NCBI GenBank assembly: GCA_046302815.1
Contig: JBKCHO010000057.1
Coordinates: forward strand, 1-44,591
Reading direction: 5' to 3'
Length of the DNA stretch: 44,591 nt
From: JALRAP01 sp046302815
GTDB taxonomy: Bacteria > Bacteroidota > Bacteroidia > AKYH767-A > OLB10
Shown here: piece after piece, positions 16,698 to 24,250 of the stretch
Layout: every line of letters starts with the position of its first letter
How positions within the stretch are numbered: position 1 is the stretch's first letter
Made by a program: the position numbers and the translations under genes
The notes under the pieces: model-generated
The model's input: only the letters and a program-made list of their open reading frames with translations
Databases searched by the model: none
Told to the model about the DNA's origin: nothing

Positions 16698-17372
16698 ATG
16701 AATGTCCTCATTGTTGAAGATGAAAAAGGCCTATCCCATGAAATGGAGATATTCCTCACCAAACAGGGTTTCAATTGTGATGTAGCTTTCAATGGAAAGT
16801 CGGCATCTGAAAAGATTTTTGTGAATAACTATGATTTTATTTTGCTAGATATCGGCCTGCCCGACTACAATGGCTTCGATTTGTTGCGTGAGGCCAGGGA
16901 GGCAGGTCGTGATGCTGCCTTCATTATTTTGACTGCCCGCAGCGAAACCGACGATAAAATACATGGTTTGAGCTTGGGAGCGGATGATTATCTAGCCAAG
17001 CCCTTCAGTCTTCCTGAACTAAATGCGCGTATGCAAGCGATTCTGCGTCGCCGTCATGGGCTTACATCAAACACCTTGGATATTGGTGGGTTCAATATGG
17101 ATTTGAACAACCGATCCGTCAAATTCGGAAATAGTGAGATAAATCTGACCAAGAAAGAATTTGATCTTTTACATTATTTGGCTCTGAACCGTAACAGGGT
17201 GCTTACCAGGTTGCAGCTCACAGAGCATATTTGGGGGGATGTCATGGAGGATGACTATGAATCCAATTACATCGATGTTCATATTAAAAACCTCCGGAAA
17301 AAGTTATCCGCACACGGCTCCGTCGATTGGCTTGAAACGGTTCGTGGTATCGGCTATAAGGTGAATATCTGA
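16698..17372 (+). CDS. OmpR/PhoB-family response regulator
   Basis: A 224-aa transcription regulator. The receiver domain (1-115) has the acidic pocket E7/D8, phospho-acceptor D51 (FILLDIGLPDYNG), T79 and K101. The C-terminal winged helix (about 125-222) has the typical LTKKEFDLLHYL and YIDVHIKNLRKKL segments. The gene starts 3 bp after the aminotransferase and ends 1 bp before the histidine kinase, so the kinase is its cognate partner. Target genes are unknown; the adjacent aminotransferase is the first candidate. Confidence 0.95.
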   Translation: MNVLIVEDEKGLSHEMEIFLTKQGFNCDVAFNGKSASEKIFVNNYDFILLDIGLPDYNGFDLLREAREAGRDAAFIILTARSETDDKIHGLSLGADDYLAKPFSLPELNARMQAILRRRHGLTSNTLDIGGFNMDLNNRSVKFGNSEINLTKKEFDLLHYLALNRNRVLTRLQLTEHIWGDVMEDDYESNYIDVHIKNLRKKLSAHGSVDWLETVRGIGYKVNI

Positions 17373-17373
17373 G

Positions 17374-18705
17374 ATGAAACTTCAGGTCAAGCTCGCCATC
17401 TACAATGCCCTTTCCAAGGGTATCATATTTGTTGCATTTGGCTTTTTGATGCCGGTATTGGTTGAGCAAGTGGTATACGACCACATCGATAGGAGACTGA
17501 TAGCTAGGACCGATCGTGTATTAAAGATCATCTCAAGAGGGGGAATCAATGAAATCATAATGGAGCAGGACTGCTCCTTTGAGAGTTACAATATATTCAA
17601 GGAAGAGTTTGTTTCGATTACGCCATTACGAAACGATGTGTTGGCACCTGAAACTAGCATTTCAAATGAACAGGTTCTTGTTGAAAATGAAAAGCTCAAT
17701 CACAGGGTGGTTCGTCAGGCCTTTTTCTACGATAACCAGCATTACCTCCTACGAATCGGAGAAGGGTTGGGTACTATTGAGCAATTGAATCGGATTATCG
17801 TTCAATTCAGTCTCACACTCATGGTCTTGTTCATACTCATTTCCGTTTTTATTGACATCGGATTTGCCCGACTGATGCTACGGCCATTCAATAGGATAGT
17901 GAAGCAAAAGCTTCAATTGCCTCGCAATCCTTCCATGTATACATTCTCTCCTGTAAAGACATCGACTTTTGAGTTTCGTTATTTGGATGATAGCATCAAT
18001 GAGCTGATGCGTAAAACAAGAGATGCTTTTCTTATCGAAAAAGAATTCATAGCCAATGTTGCTCATGAGCTTTTGACTCCTATATCCATATTACAAAATA
18101 GGTTTGAAAACATGTTGGTGAGTAATGACCTTTCCGAGGAAATGGAGGATAAGGTCATGGAATCCCTGAAAACTTTAAAAAGACTTGGAAAAATCATCAA
18201 AGCACTTTTGATGATTTCCAAAATCGAAAATGATCAATATTTGAAACAGGATCAGGTGGATTTGTCTTCTTTGGTAGATGAGGTTTCTGAGGAGCTCGAA
18301 GATTTGATTCAAGGTAAGCAAATAGAATTGGTGAAAAGTATGGAGCCTGTTGGCAAATTGAACCCCGTTAATAAATCACTTTTGTTCAATATGGTTTTCA
18401 ACTTAGTGAATAACGCCATACGATACAACAATATCGGAGGGAGGATTTTTATTCGAGGGGAGCGCGACGCAAATGGTTACAGACTCCAAATCCAAGATAC
18501 AGGTATAGGAATGGATGCATCGCAGGTGGATCAAATATTTGACCGATTTAAGCGTTTTAATCCCACTGATGAGCAAGGCTATGGATTGGGTTTGCCTATA
18601 GTGAAGACGATTGCCGATTTTCATGGATTTTCAATCAGTATGGAATCCAAGCCGATGAAGGGGGTCACTGTTACTATCCAAATACCCCAAAACGCATTTC
18701 AGTAA
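17374..18705 (+). CDS. Membrane sensor histidine kinase
   Basis: A 443-aa EnvZ/PhoR-type kinase paired with the preceding regulator. It has two membrane helices (about 14-33 and 147-167) flanking a periplasmic sensor of about 110 residues with no family I recognise, then HisKA with phospho-acceptor H231 in ANVAHELLTPIS. The HATPase domain has an N-box (FNLVNNAIRYNN), G1 (DTGIGMD) and G2 (GYGLGLPI). I see no clear HAMP domain between helix 2 and the H-box. The last 7 bp overlap the 3' end of the convergent CoA-binding gene. Confidence 0.94.
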   Translation: MKLQVKLAIYNALSKGIIFVAFGFLMPVLVEQVVYDHIDRRLIARTDRVLKIISRGGINEIIMEQDCSFESYNIFKEEFVSITPLRNDVLAPETSISNEQVLVENEKLNHRVVRQAFFYDNQHYLLRIGEGLGTIEQLNRIIVQFSLTLMVLFILISVFIDIGFARLMLRPFNRIVKQKLQLPRNPSMYTFSPVKTSTFEFRYLDDSINELMRKTRDAFLIEKEFIANVAHELLTPISILQNRFENMLVSNDLSEEMEDKVMESLKTLKRLGKIIKALLMISKIENDQYLKQDQVDLSSLVDEVSEELEDLIQGKQIELVKSMEPVGKLNPVNKSLLFNMVFNLVNNAIRYNNIGGRIFIRGERDANGYRLQIQDTGIGMDASQVDQIFDRFKRFNPTDEQGYGLGLPIVKTIADFHGFSISMESKPMKGVTVTIQIPQNAFQ

Positions 18706-19058
18706 TTTCCTATCGAAAGCATCACAAGCGTGCATGCCTCACATGTTTCAATCCCTTTATTTTGTGCTAATTGCTCCAATTCAGGATTCTCTGCGCCAGG
18801 GTTGAAATTAATTCTCTTGGGGTGAAGGGATAGCATGTATTCGTAGAGGGGCTTTTGCAGGTCAGCCCTTAGATAAAGCGTGATTGTATGCAGGTTGGTT
18901 ATCGTTGGTGTTCCCTTTACGATGTTCAAATCTTTGATAGTGCCAACCCTTAAGCCAATGGCAATAACTTCGTGTCCATGGGCTCTTAGCATTGCCACAG
19001 CTTTATAGGAATATCTTTCCGGGTTCGGACTGGCGCCGAGCACCAAGGTTTTCTTCAT
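18699..19058 (-). CDS. CoA-binding domain protein (YccU-like)
   Basis: A 119-aa stand-alone Rossmann-like CoA-binding domain (CoA_binding_2). The N-terminal LVLGASPNPERYSYKA loop and the INFNPGAENPE segment near residue 84 are typical. The role is unknown; members bind CoA and may regulate metabolism. The gene lies 8 bp downstream of an MFS transporter on the same strand, probably one transcript, and its stop overlaps that of the convergent histidine kinase. Confidence 0.88.
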   Translation of the reverse strand: MKKTLVLGASPNPERYSYKAVAMLRAHGHEVIAIGLRVGTIKDLNIVKGTPTITNLHTITLYLRADLQKPLYEYMLSLHPKRINFNPGAENPELEQLAQNKGIETCEACTLVMLSIGNY

Positions 19059-19066
19059 GCAAAGTT

Positions 19067-20353
19067 TTACATGGATTCGAAATAGTCCAGATCCTCGGAG
19101 AAGGATTCCTTAAGTCGATATGTGGCAATGAAAGCCAATCCCAAACAAACTACACCGACAATAAATGCGCTAAGTAGGTTTGGAAGGAGTGTTGCCAACC
19201 ACGAGAAGGACATGGTTATTGGAATTACCGCTCCTCTGACGAAATTCGGGACTGTATTGGTTACGGTTGATCGGATGTTGGTACCGAATTGTTCCGCTGC
19301 TATTGTCACAAAAATAGCCCAATAACCTGTTGCAAATCCGAGTAAGAAGGAAAAGAAGTAATAGGATTCTTTGGTTAAGTTATTTGCTCCAAATACAAAA
19401 TATGTTACAAGGCAAAGGCTCATGAAAAGGTATATATAAACCACCTTTTTTCGGCTTTTTAAAAATTGGCTTATCAAACCTGAAAGCAAATCACCTACTG
19501 ATAAGCCTATATAGGCATACATTACCACTTTGCCGTTAAGCACTCCCTCAATTCCCAGTTCGGATGCAAAAATATCTTGCGAAAAGGCAACAATAACACC
19601 GATTATATACCATACAGGTAACCCAACTAAGATACAGTTTAGGTAGCGACCTCTTGTTTTTGGATTCTTCACCAACGCAAGAAAGTCGCCCTTCTTGACA
19701 TCGTGTCTGGTTACCATACTGCTAAACATACCCGACTCGAATGCGCCAACCCTTAAGGCCAAAAGCGCCAATCCCATAACACCACCAATCAAATAAACCA
19801 CTTGCCAGTTTTGAAGTTCCACACCTAAGCTGTTGGATAGGAAAGCGGATATGAAATGTCCTTCTGTACCTACCAAGCCTGCAACAACTGCACCCAATGC
19901 ACCAAAGGTTACGATGATCATGGTTCCATACCCTCTTTTTTCTTTGGGCATAGACTCAGATACCAATGTTATTCCAGCACCTAGTTCTCCGGCAAGTCCA
20001 ATCCCGGCAATGAACCTGACAATGGCATATGCAGTGATATCAAAGGTGAAGGCGTTGGCTATGTTGGCTAACGAATAGAGGATGATACTTCCAAACAGTA
20101 CATTTACACGACCTTTTTTATCTCCCCACACCCCCCATAGGATGCCTCCTAAAAGCATCCCTGCCATTTGACAGTTGAAAAGGAACATTCCTGTTTTTTT
20201 AATATCCAGAGAAAGATTCAGTGTCTCGTTAATATGTTCTAGACTCTCCCTTTTAACAACATTGAAAAGGGCGAGGTCGTAAATGTCTACGAAGTAACCC
20301 AATGCTGCTACTATGATCAGCCAAAAGGAGTTTTTACCGGTTTTTAAAGCCAT
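19067..20353 (-). CDS. MFS transporter (sugar/aromatic-acid proton symporter type)
   Basis: A 428-aa integral membrane protein with about 12 hydrophobic helices. The loop 2-3 signature reads GVWGDKKGR (near residue 78), and helix 4 is followed by ETL-like text (GELGAGITLVSESMPKEKRG). These place it in the sugar porter/AAHS-like part of the major facilitator superfamily. Substrate cannot be read. The ATG at 20353 lies just past the terminator of the upstream cas6-like gene, so it needs its own promoter, which I could not locate with confidence. The CoA-binding protein follows after 8 bp. Confidence 0.88.
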   Translation of the reverse strand: MALKTGKNSFWLIIVAALGYFVDIYDLALFNVVKRESLEHINETLNLSLDIKKTGMFLFNCQMAGMLLGGILWGVWGDKKGRVNVLFGSIILYSLANIANAFTFDITAYAIVRFIAGIGLAGELGAGITLVSESMPKEKRGYGTMIIVTFGALGAVVAGLVGTEGHFISAFLSNSLGVELQNWQVVYLIGGVMGLALLALRVGAFESGMFSSMVTRHDVKKGDFLALVKNPKTRGRYLNCILVGLPVWYIIGVIVAFSQDIFASELGIEGVLNGKVVMYAYIGLSVGDLLSGLISQFLKSRKKVVYIYLFMSLCLVTYFVFGANNLTKESYYFFSFLLGFATGYWAIFVTIAAEQFGTNIRSTVTNTVPNFVRGAVIPITMSFSWLATLLPNLLSAFIVGVVCLGLAFIATYRLKESFSEDLDYFESM

Positions 20354-20366
20354 CGTGATTTTAATT

Positions 20367-20397
20367 AAAAAAAAACGGCAGGCTATATGCCTGCCGT
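20367..20397 (-). terminator. Rho-independent terminator after the cas6-like gene
   Basis: ACGGCAGGC pairs perfectly with GCCTGCCGT around a TATAT loop (20375-20397). On the minus strand it is followed by nine T residues. It lies 12 bp after the cas6-like stop and separates that gene from the MFS transporter. Confidence 0.92.
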
Positions 20398-20409
20398 GTC
20401 ATTGTAAAT

Positions 20410-21147
20410 TTAAGCCTTGACCAGATCGACCATTCCGTACCCCTCTTCAGTTAAAACACCAAGTCCAACTTGCCAGATGAATTTATGTACTTCCGGATGA
20501 GCATGGAGGGTGAATGGCAAAAGGAATCCCATCATGGTATTGCCAGCCGCAGATTTATAGAATCGCGCGTATTTTTTGCCGGTTTCGTTGATTTTAGCGA
20601 TGTATTCCATGTCAGGTTGCGCCTCGAATTCCGCAAATTCATTGAGTTGTGATTCGGGATAACCCGCCATCTCCATGCGATCAATGGTGAGGTTGTATAA
20701 TATGTCGGAAAACTGCTGCGATGTAGGGTCAATGAGATCTTGTGCTTTCTCGGGCTCCTTATCTGGATTGATTAGAATAAGTGGTGAGATACACAGGTAT
20801 CGCATCTTGGTTTGGAAATCAGGGTCGGGAATCACCTCATAGGTTTTAGGCAGCAATAGCATTTTGCCAACTTCGATGTGTGGTTGGTCAAAAATCAATT
20901 GAACCAATGCATCGGCATGCTCTTTGCTTGTACTTGAAATAACCAAGGTGATTTTCGAAGATAGGAAGCGCATGAACCCATTGGTGATCTTGGATGTACC
21001 CTTCAATGATGAAAAGTTAAAAACGGATCTGTCGGTGTGTACTTGATCCATCAGATTACCAAGGCCATCAGACAACAGCTTCTGGTGGTGGAGTGGGATG
21101 GAGTTGGCTGAAGAGTTTTCCCTCAGAAAAGAGATCTTAATTCTCAT
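20410..21147 (-). CDS. cas6: Orphan Cas6-like CRISPR RNA endoribonuclease
   Basis: A 245-aa RAMP-superfamily protein. Its start (MRIKISF, then IPLHHQKLLSDGL), the middle KMRYLCISPLILIN segment and the C-terminal glycine-rich loop VGLGVLTEEGYGMVDL match the layout of Bacteroidota Cas6 proteins, which cut CRISPR transcripts 3' of a repeat hairpin. Compared with my memory of flavobacterial Cas6, the segment between the first helix and the FNFSSL strand is about 15 residues shorter. Candidate catalytic histidines are H20, H21 and H37. There are no other cas genes and no repeat array in this window. It has its own promoter (21357-21350), a leader of about 200 nt with a hairpin, and its own terminator, so it is a monocistronic unit. 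Confidence is in the family, not in CRISPR function. Confidence 0.72.
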   Translation of the reverse strand: MRIKISFLRENSSANSIPLHHQKLLSDGLGNLMDQVHTDRSVFNFSSLKGTSKITNGFMRFLSSKITLVISSTSKEHADALVQLIFDQPHIEVGKMLLLPKTYEVIPDPDFQTKMRYLCISPLILINPDKEPEKAQDLIDPTSQQFSDILYNLTIDRMEMAGYPESQLNEFAEFEAQPDMEYIAKINETGKKYARFYKSAAGNTMMGFLLPFTLHAHPEVHKFIWQVGLGVLTEEGYGMVDLVKA

Positions 21148-21212
21148 GGATTTTGGTGTTTGATTGGATGGTTTTCAGTGTGTTGTTGTGCGTGAATAGG
21201 ATAGACATGTAA

Positions 21213-21338
21213 TCAGATGCAACGCGCTTTTATCGCTCGGGACCTACCACTCGCAAGTGGTGCTGTATGGTTGAAAAATCTAAAATCGGACATAATTCGG
21301 CCTGAATAAGTATCACTGTTGTTTGGATACCATGGCAT
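21213..21338 (-). other. Possible 41-codon upstream ORF in the cas6-like leader
   Basis: Within the leader, an ATG at 21338-21336 opens a 41-residue frame that ends at TGA 21215-21213, 65 nt before the cas6-like ATG. It begins MPWYPNNSDTYSG and ends SRAIKARCI. The hairpin at 21246-21261 lies inside it and encodes part of APLASGR. I recognise no family; it may be chance, a regulatory leader peptide, or part of a dispersed repeat. Confidence 0.2.
21246..21261 (-). promoter_or_regulatory. Hairpin in the 5' leader of the cas6-like gene
   Basis: On the minus strand ACCACT-TGCG-AGTGGT is a perfect 6-bp stem closed by a UNCG-family tetraloop. It is about 100 nt upstream of the cas6-like ATG and downstream of the -7 element. 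A stem of this size is what Cas6 enzymes bind in CRISPR repeats, but no ATTGAAAC-type tag follows, and only one copy exists in the window. Confidence 0.45.
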
Positions 21339-21349
21339 TTCCGTCACCA

Positions 21350-21357
21350 CAAATGTA
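21350..21357 (-). promoter_or_regulatory. -7 promoter element TACATTTG for the cas6-like gene
   Basis: An exact TAnnTTTG on the minus strand, 42 bp after the end of the EEP gene and about 200 nt before the cas6-like ATG. It implies transcription independent of the mutL operon and an unusually long leader. Confidence 0.5.
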
Positions 21358-21398
21358 AAACAATTAATTAAAAAAGCATCCTTCCTCATTTTTTGCTC

Positions 21399-22490
21399 CT
21401 AGAGCTTGAATTTAGCCTCTAAAGGGAAGTGGTCGCTTAATTTTTGCTTTCCGGTCTTGAATTCAAGCAACTGAAACCCCTGACCGAACAATATGTAATC
21501 AATGCGCATGCCCGGTATAGGGCCTGCGTAGGTTTGCCCAAGTCCGCTTCCCATTTCCATAAAGGCATCACTCAGGTCATCGGATAGGGTTTTGTAGGTG
21601 TAAGAGAGCGGACTGTCATTGAAATCGCCACACAAAAGGGTTTTGTGGGGCGATTGCTTTATATCTTCAGCTATTTGCAAGGCTTGCTCCGAACGGTATT
21701 GATAGGCTTTGTTCATCAGTTTGATGATTTTGAAAGCCTTCTCCAAATTGGCGTTTGAGACTTCCTGAGTCGGATCTTCAAGGAATTCATAGTCATCCGC
21801 TTTTAAGCGTATGGATTGTAGGTGACAATTGTACACACGAATGGTGTCTTTTCCAACCATCAGGTCGGAGTAAATACTAAGGTTGGTGGATTTCCGATTT
21901 TGACTGATTACCCCTTTGGCTATTATTGGATGCTTTGAAAAAGTCGCCACTCCATAATGATCAGATGCGAATTTGGTAATCGAGTATTCTGTGTGGTAAT
22001 ATGGCATGCCCAGCAACTCCATCAAGTCCTTTACATTGTCCAAGCCTCTAGGTTTGGAGGAGAAGAACTCTTGGAAGCAAATTACATCAGGATTCATCTT
22101 TCTTATGGAGCCGAATATATCCTGTCTTGTTTCTTCGCTGTTGGACCAATTATATAAGTCGAACAACCTAACATTGTAAGATACGACCTTGAGTGTTTTT
22201 TCGTTGGTTTGTATTTCATCCGTTGGCATGCTACCTATTTGAAGCACCAAAGGGATTTTAATCATAGTGGCTAGCAATCCAGGTAGGGGAATCCAAAAAA
22301 GCTTTCTTTCAGTAGCGATTAAAATCACAAATCCTATGAAATTGATAAGTGCCAATGGTAAAAATACCAACCCGCTCAATGCTATAAACCACCATGTTCC
22401 TGGGTTCAGATATCCCGAAAAGGCGGATGCCACAGTAGCTATCGAAAAAACCGCCGACAACACAATCAATATGCCCCGAAATAGTCTCAT
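21399..22490 (-). CDS. Membrane-anchored endonuclease/exonuclease/phosphatase family protein
   Basis: A 363-aa protein with about three hydrophobic N-terminal helices (residues 5-85) and a C-terminal EEP (DNase I-like) domain. Catalytic signatures are present: SYNVRLFDL near 110, the metal-binding glutamate in DVICFQEFFSS near 142, GDFNDSPLS near 289, and SDHFPLEAKF at the end with the catalytic Asp-His pair. Substrate could be nucleic acid, phosphoinositide-like lipid or another phosphodiester. It is the last gene of the mutL-rhomboid-rhomboid operon (1 bp from its neighbour), an order I recall from other flavobacteria. Confidence 0.88.
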   Translation of the reverse strand: MRLFRGILIVLSAVFSIATVASAFSGYLNPGTWWFIALSGLVFLPLALINFIGFVILIATERKLFWIPLPGLLATMIKIPLVLQIGSMPTDEIQTNEKTLKVVSYNVRLFDLYNWSNSEETRQDIFGSIRKMNPDVICFQEFFSSKPRGLDNVKDLMELLGMPYYHTEYSITKFASDHYGVATFSKHPIIAKGVISQNRKSTNLSIYSDLMVGKDTIRVYNCHLQSIRLKADDYEFLEDPTQEVSNANLEKAFKIIKLMNKAYQYRSEQALQIAEDIKQSPHKTLLCGDFNDSPLSYTYKTLSDDLSDAFMEMGSGLGQTYAGPIPGMRIDYILFGQGFQLLEFKTGKQKLSDHFPLEAKFKL

Positions 22491-22491
22491 C

Positions 22492-23385
22492 CTAGGGGGT
22501 TTTATCGTTATCCAAAGGTTCGCCGCTTGCTTTGAATAAAGCCTCTTTTTCTGATTTGGTTAAGCTTTGATATCCTGAACGGCTTATTTTATCTAGGATA
22601 GAGTCGATGACTTCTTGGTTGTCATTTGGTTTTTTGGTTGAAATGTTGACTTTGCTTTGCACTTTGGTATGCACAACTTTGAATTTGCCCAGCTTATTTC
22701 GGTATGTAAAGGCAAATTCTATCCATTTACCAACATCCCATCCTCTTTGAAAAAACTTGATATAAGTAAACCCGGCTAAGACTCCTCCCAGATGGGCAAT
22801 GTTTCCGCCGCTGTTGCTGTCGGGTATTGAAAACAGGTAGAGTATCGTAAGTAGGACAGCTATGTATTTGAGTCGGACCTCTCCAAATAGAAGCAGGTGT
22901 ACTGGATAGTTAGGAGCCAATACTGCCGCTGCAGCCATAACGGACAAAACCCCTGCAGAGGCTCCCACCAGTAAAGCGAATTCCTTTTGGGCTGCAAAAA
23001 CGGGTATGGAATTGTACATTAAAACGAATGCTAGCCCACCTGCGAGTCCGCCTATGACATAGGTTGTGGTGAGTTTCGATTGAGGTAGGAAATCGCTGAA
23101 TATCCTTCCTGTCCAATACAAAACGAGTAGATTAAATAGCACATGGAAAAAGTCAAAATGGACAAACATATAAGTTATAAAAGTCCATGGTCTGTAAGCC
23201 AATTTTCCCAAATCTGATGATAAACCAACCCATTCGCTGAGGATGACAGGGGCGTTTGATCCTGAAAGAAAGCCTATCAATTTAACCATGGCAAAAACCA
23301 AAAAAATAAGCACATTGATGCCTATTAGGTTCCGGAGGTGACTTTTCCCGGAGAAAGCTATTCTGAGTTCGTTTTTAAAATCCAT
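22492..23385 (-). CDS. Rhomboid intramembrane serine protease (second of a pair)
   Basis: A 297-aa rhomboid with six or so membrane helices. The serine of GASAG is S143 and the catalytic histidine is H198 in GGNIAHLGGVLAG, so the Ser-His dyad is complete. HVLFNLLVLYWTGR near residue 81 matches the rhomboid HxxxN helix. The last 90 residues (from about 208) form a basic cytoplasmic tail absent from the first rhomboid, ending EALFKASGEPLDNDKTP. It starts 1 bp after the preceding rhomboid stop. Confidence 0.92.
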   Translation of the reverse strand: MDFKNELRIAFSGKSHLRNLIGINVLIFLVFAMVKLIGFLSGSNAPVILSEWVGLSSDLGKLAYRPWTFITYMFVHFDFFHVLFNLLVLYWTGRIFSDFLPQSKLTTTYVIGGLAGGLAFVLMYNSIPVFAAQKEFALLVGASAGVLSVMAAAAVLAPNYPVHLLLFGEVRLKYIAVLLTILYLFSIPDSNSGGNIAHLGGVLAGFTYIKFFQRGWDVGKWIEFAFTYRNKLGKFKVVHTKVQSKVNISTKKPNDNQEVIDSILDKISRSGYQSLTKSEKEALFKASGEPLDNDKTP

Positions 23386-23386
23386 T

Positions 23387-24241
23387 TCAGTAAAACCGGG
23401 ATCGATCTCTGTTTCTCCAATGTTTAATCAAAAGAAAACCAAACAGCATACCACCTAAGTGAGCGAAATGAGCGACATTGTCATTGGGGTTGTTCGATAT
23501 CCCGGAGTATAGTTCGAACAACCCATAGATGATAACAAAGTACTTTGCTTTGATGGGTATCGCAAAAAACACATATATGAGTGAGTTTGGGAATGTCATT
23601 CCAAAAGCCAATAAGACTCCGAAAACAGCTCCAGATGCTCCGACTGTAGGGATAGACTCTTTGAATTGAATGATTTCTGATTTCAGTGATTGAGCTATTT
23701 CCAACGATTGGCTAAGCAGGGCAGGGTCATTCTTCGCCAACTCCCATTGAGAAATGAAAGCATCCATTTCCAATTCGAAGCCTTTTGAAAGGGGGAAGGA
23801 ATGGTTATGTATCAAAGATGAGAATTCATACAATCCAGGTGATTGCAAATAGGCATCGAAAATCGCCTCTGTATTTTGGAAGTCAAACCAATTCCATCCC
23901 GTATGGATAAATGCAGCACCCAATCCTGTTACAAAATAAAATGTCAAAAATCTTTTTGGTCCCCAATGGTTTTCCAAAACAGAACCGAACATCCACAAGG
24001 CAAACATGTTGCTGAAAAGGTGCATGAAATTTCCATGCAAAAACAGATGTGAAACATACTGGTACGGCGCGAATTGATCAGCGGTGGGATAATAAAGTCC
24101 TAAGTAACCATTGACATCTAGTCCAAGGTTCTGGCTGAAAACATAATCGGCCAACCATAAAATACCATTTATAATCAATAGGTTTTTTACAACCAAAGGA
24201 AGTATGTTGAAAGGTGCTGGCCTGTATTCTTGGTACGACAT
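23387..24241 (-). CDS. Rhomboid intramembrane serine protease (first of a pair, with loop insertion)
   Basis: A 284-aa rhomboid. HLFSNMFALWMFG near residue 74, nucleophile S203 in VGASGAVFG and H261 in FAHLGGMLFG give an intact dyad. Between the third helix and the serine helix there is an insertion of about 80 hydrophilic, partly helical residues (about 118-198), much longer than in the second rhomboid; it should sit outside the membrane and may recognise substrate. The ATG is 9 bp from the mutL stop, so it belongs to the mutL operon. Confidence 0.92.
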   Translation of the reverse strand: MSYQEYRPAPFNILPLVVKNLLIINGILWLADYVFSQNLGLDVNGYLGLYYPTADQFAPYQYVSHLFLHGNFMHLFSNMFALWMFGSVLENHWGPKRFLTFYFVTGLGAAFIHTGWNWFDFQNTEAIFDAYLQSPGLYEFSSLIHNHSFPLSKGFELEMDAFISQWELAKNDPALLSQSLEIAQSLKSEIIQFKESIPTVGASGAVFGVLLAFGMTFPNSLIYVFFAIPIKAKYFVIIYGLFELYSGISNNPNDNVAHFAHLGGMLFGFLLIKHWRNRDRSRFY

Positions 24242-24250
24242 GTTACTTGA

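Noticed and set aside
21148..21398. A CRISPR array near the cas6-like gene
   Set aside because: There are no direct repeats at 60-75 bp spacing on either side, only one isolated hairpin and no ATTGAAAC-type repeat end.
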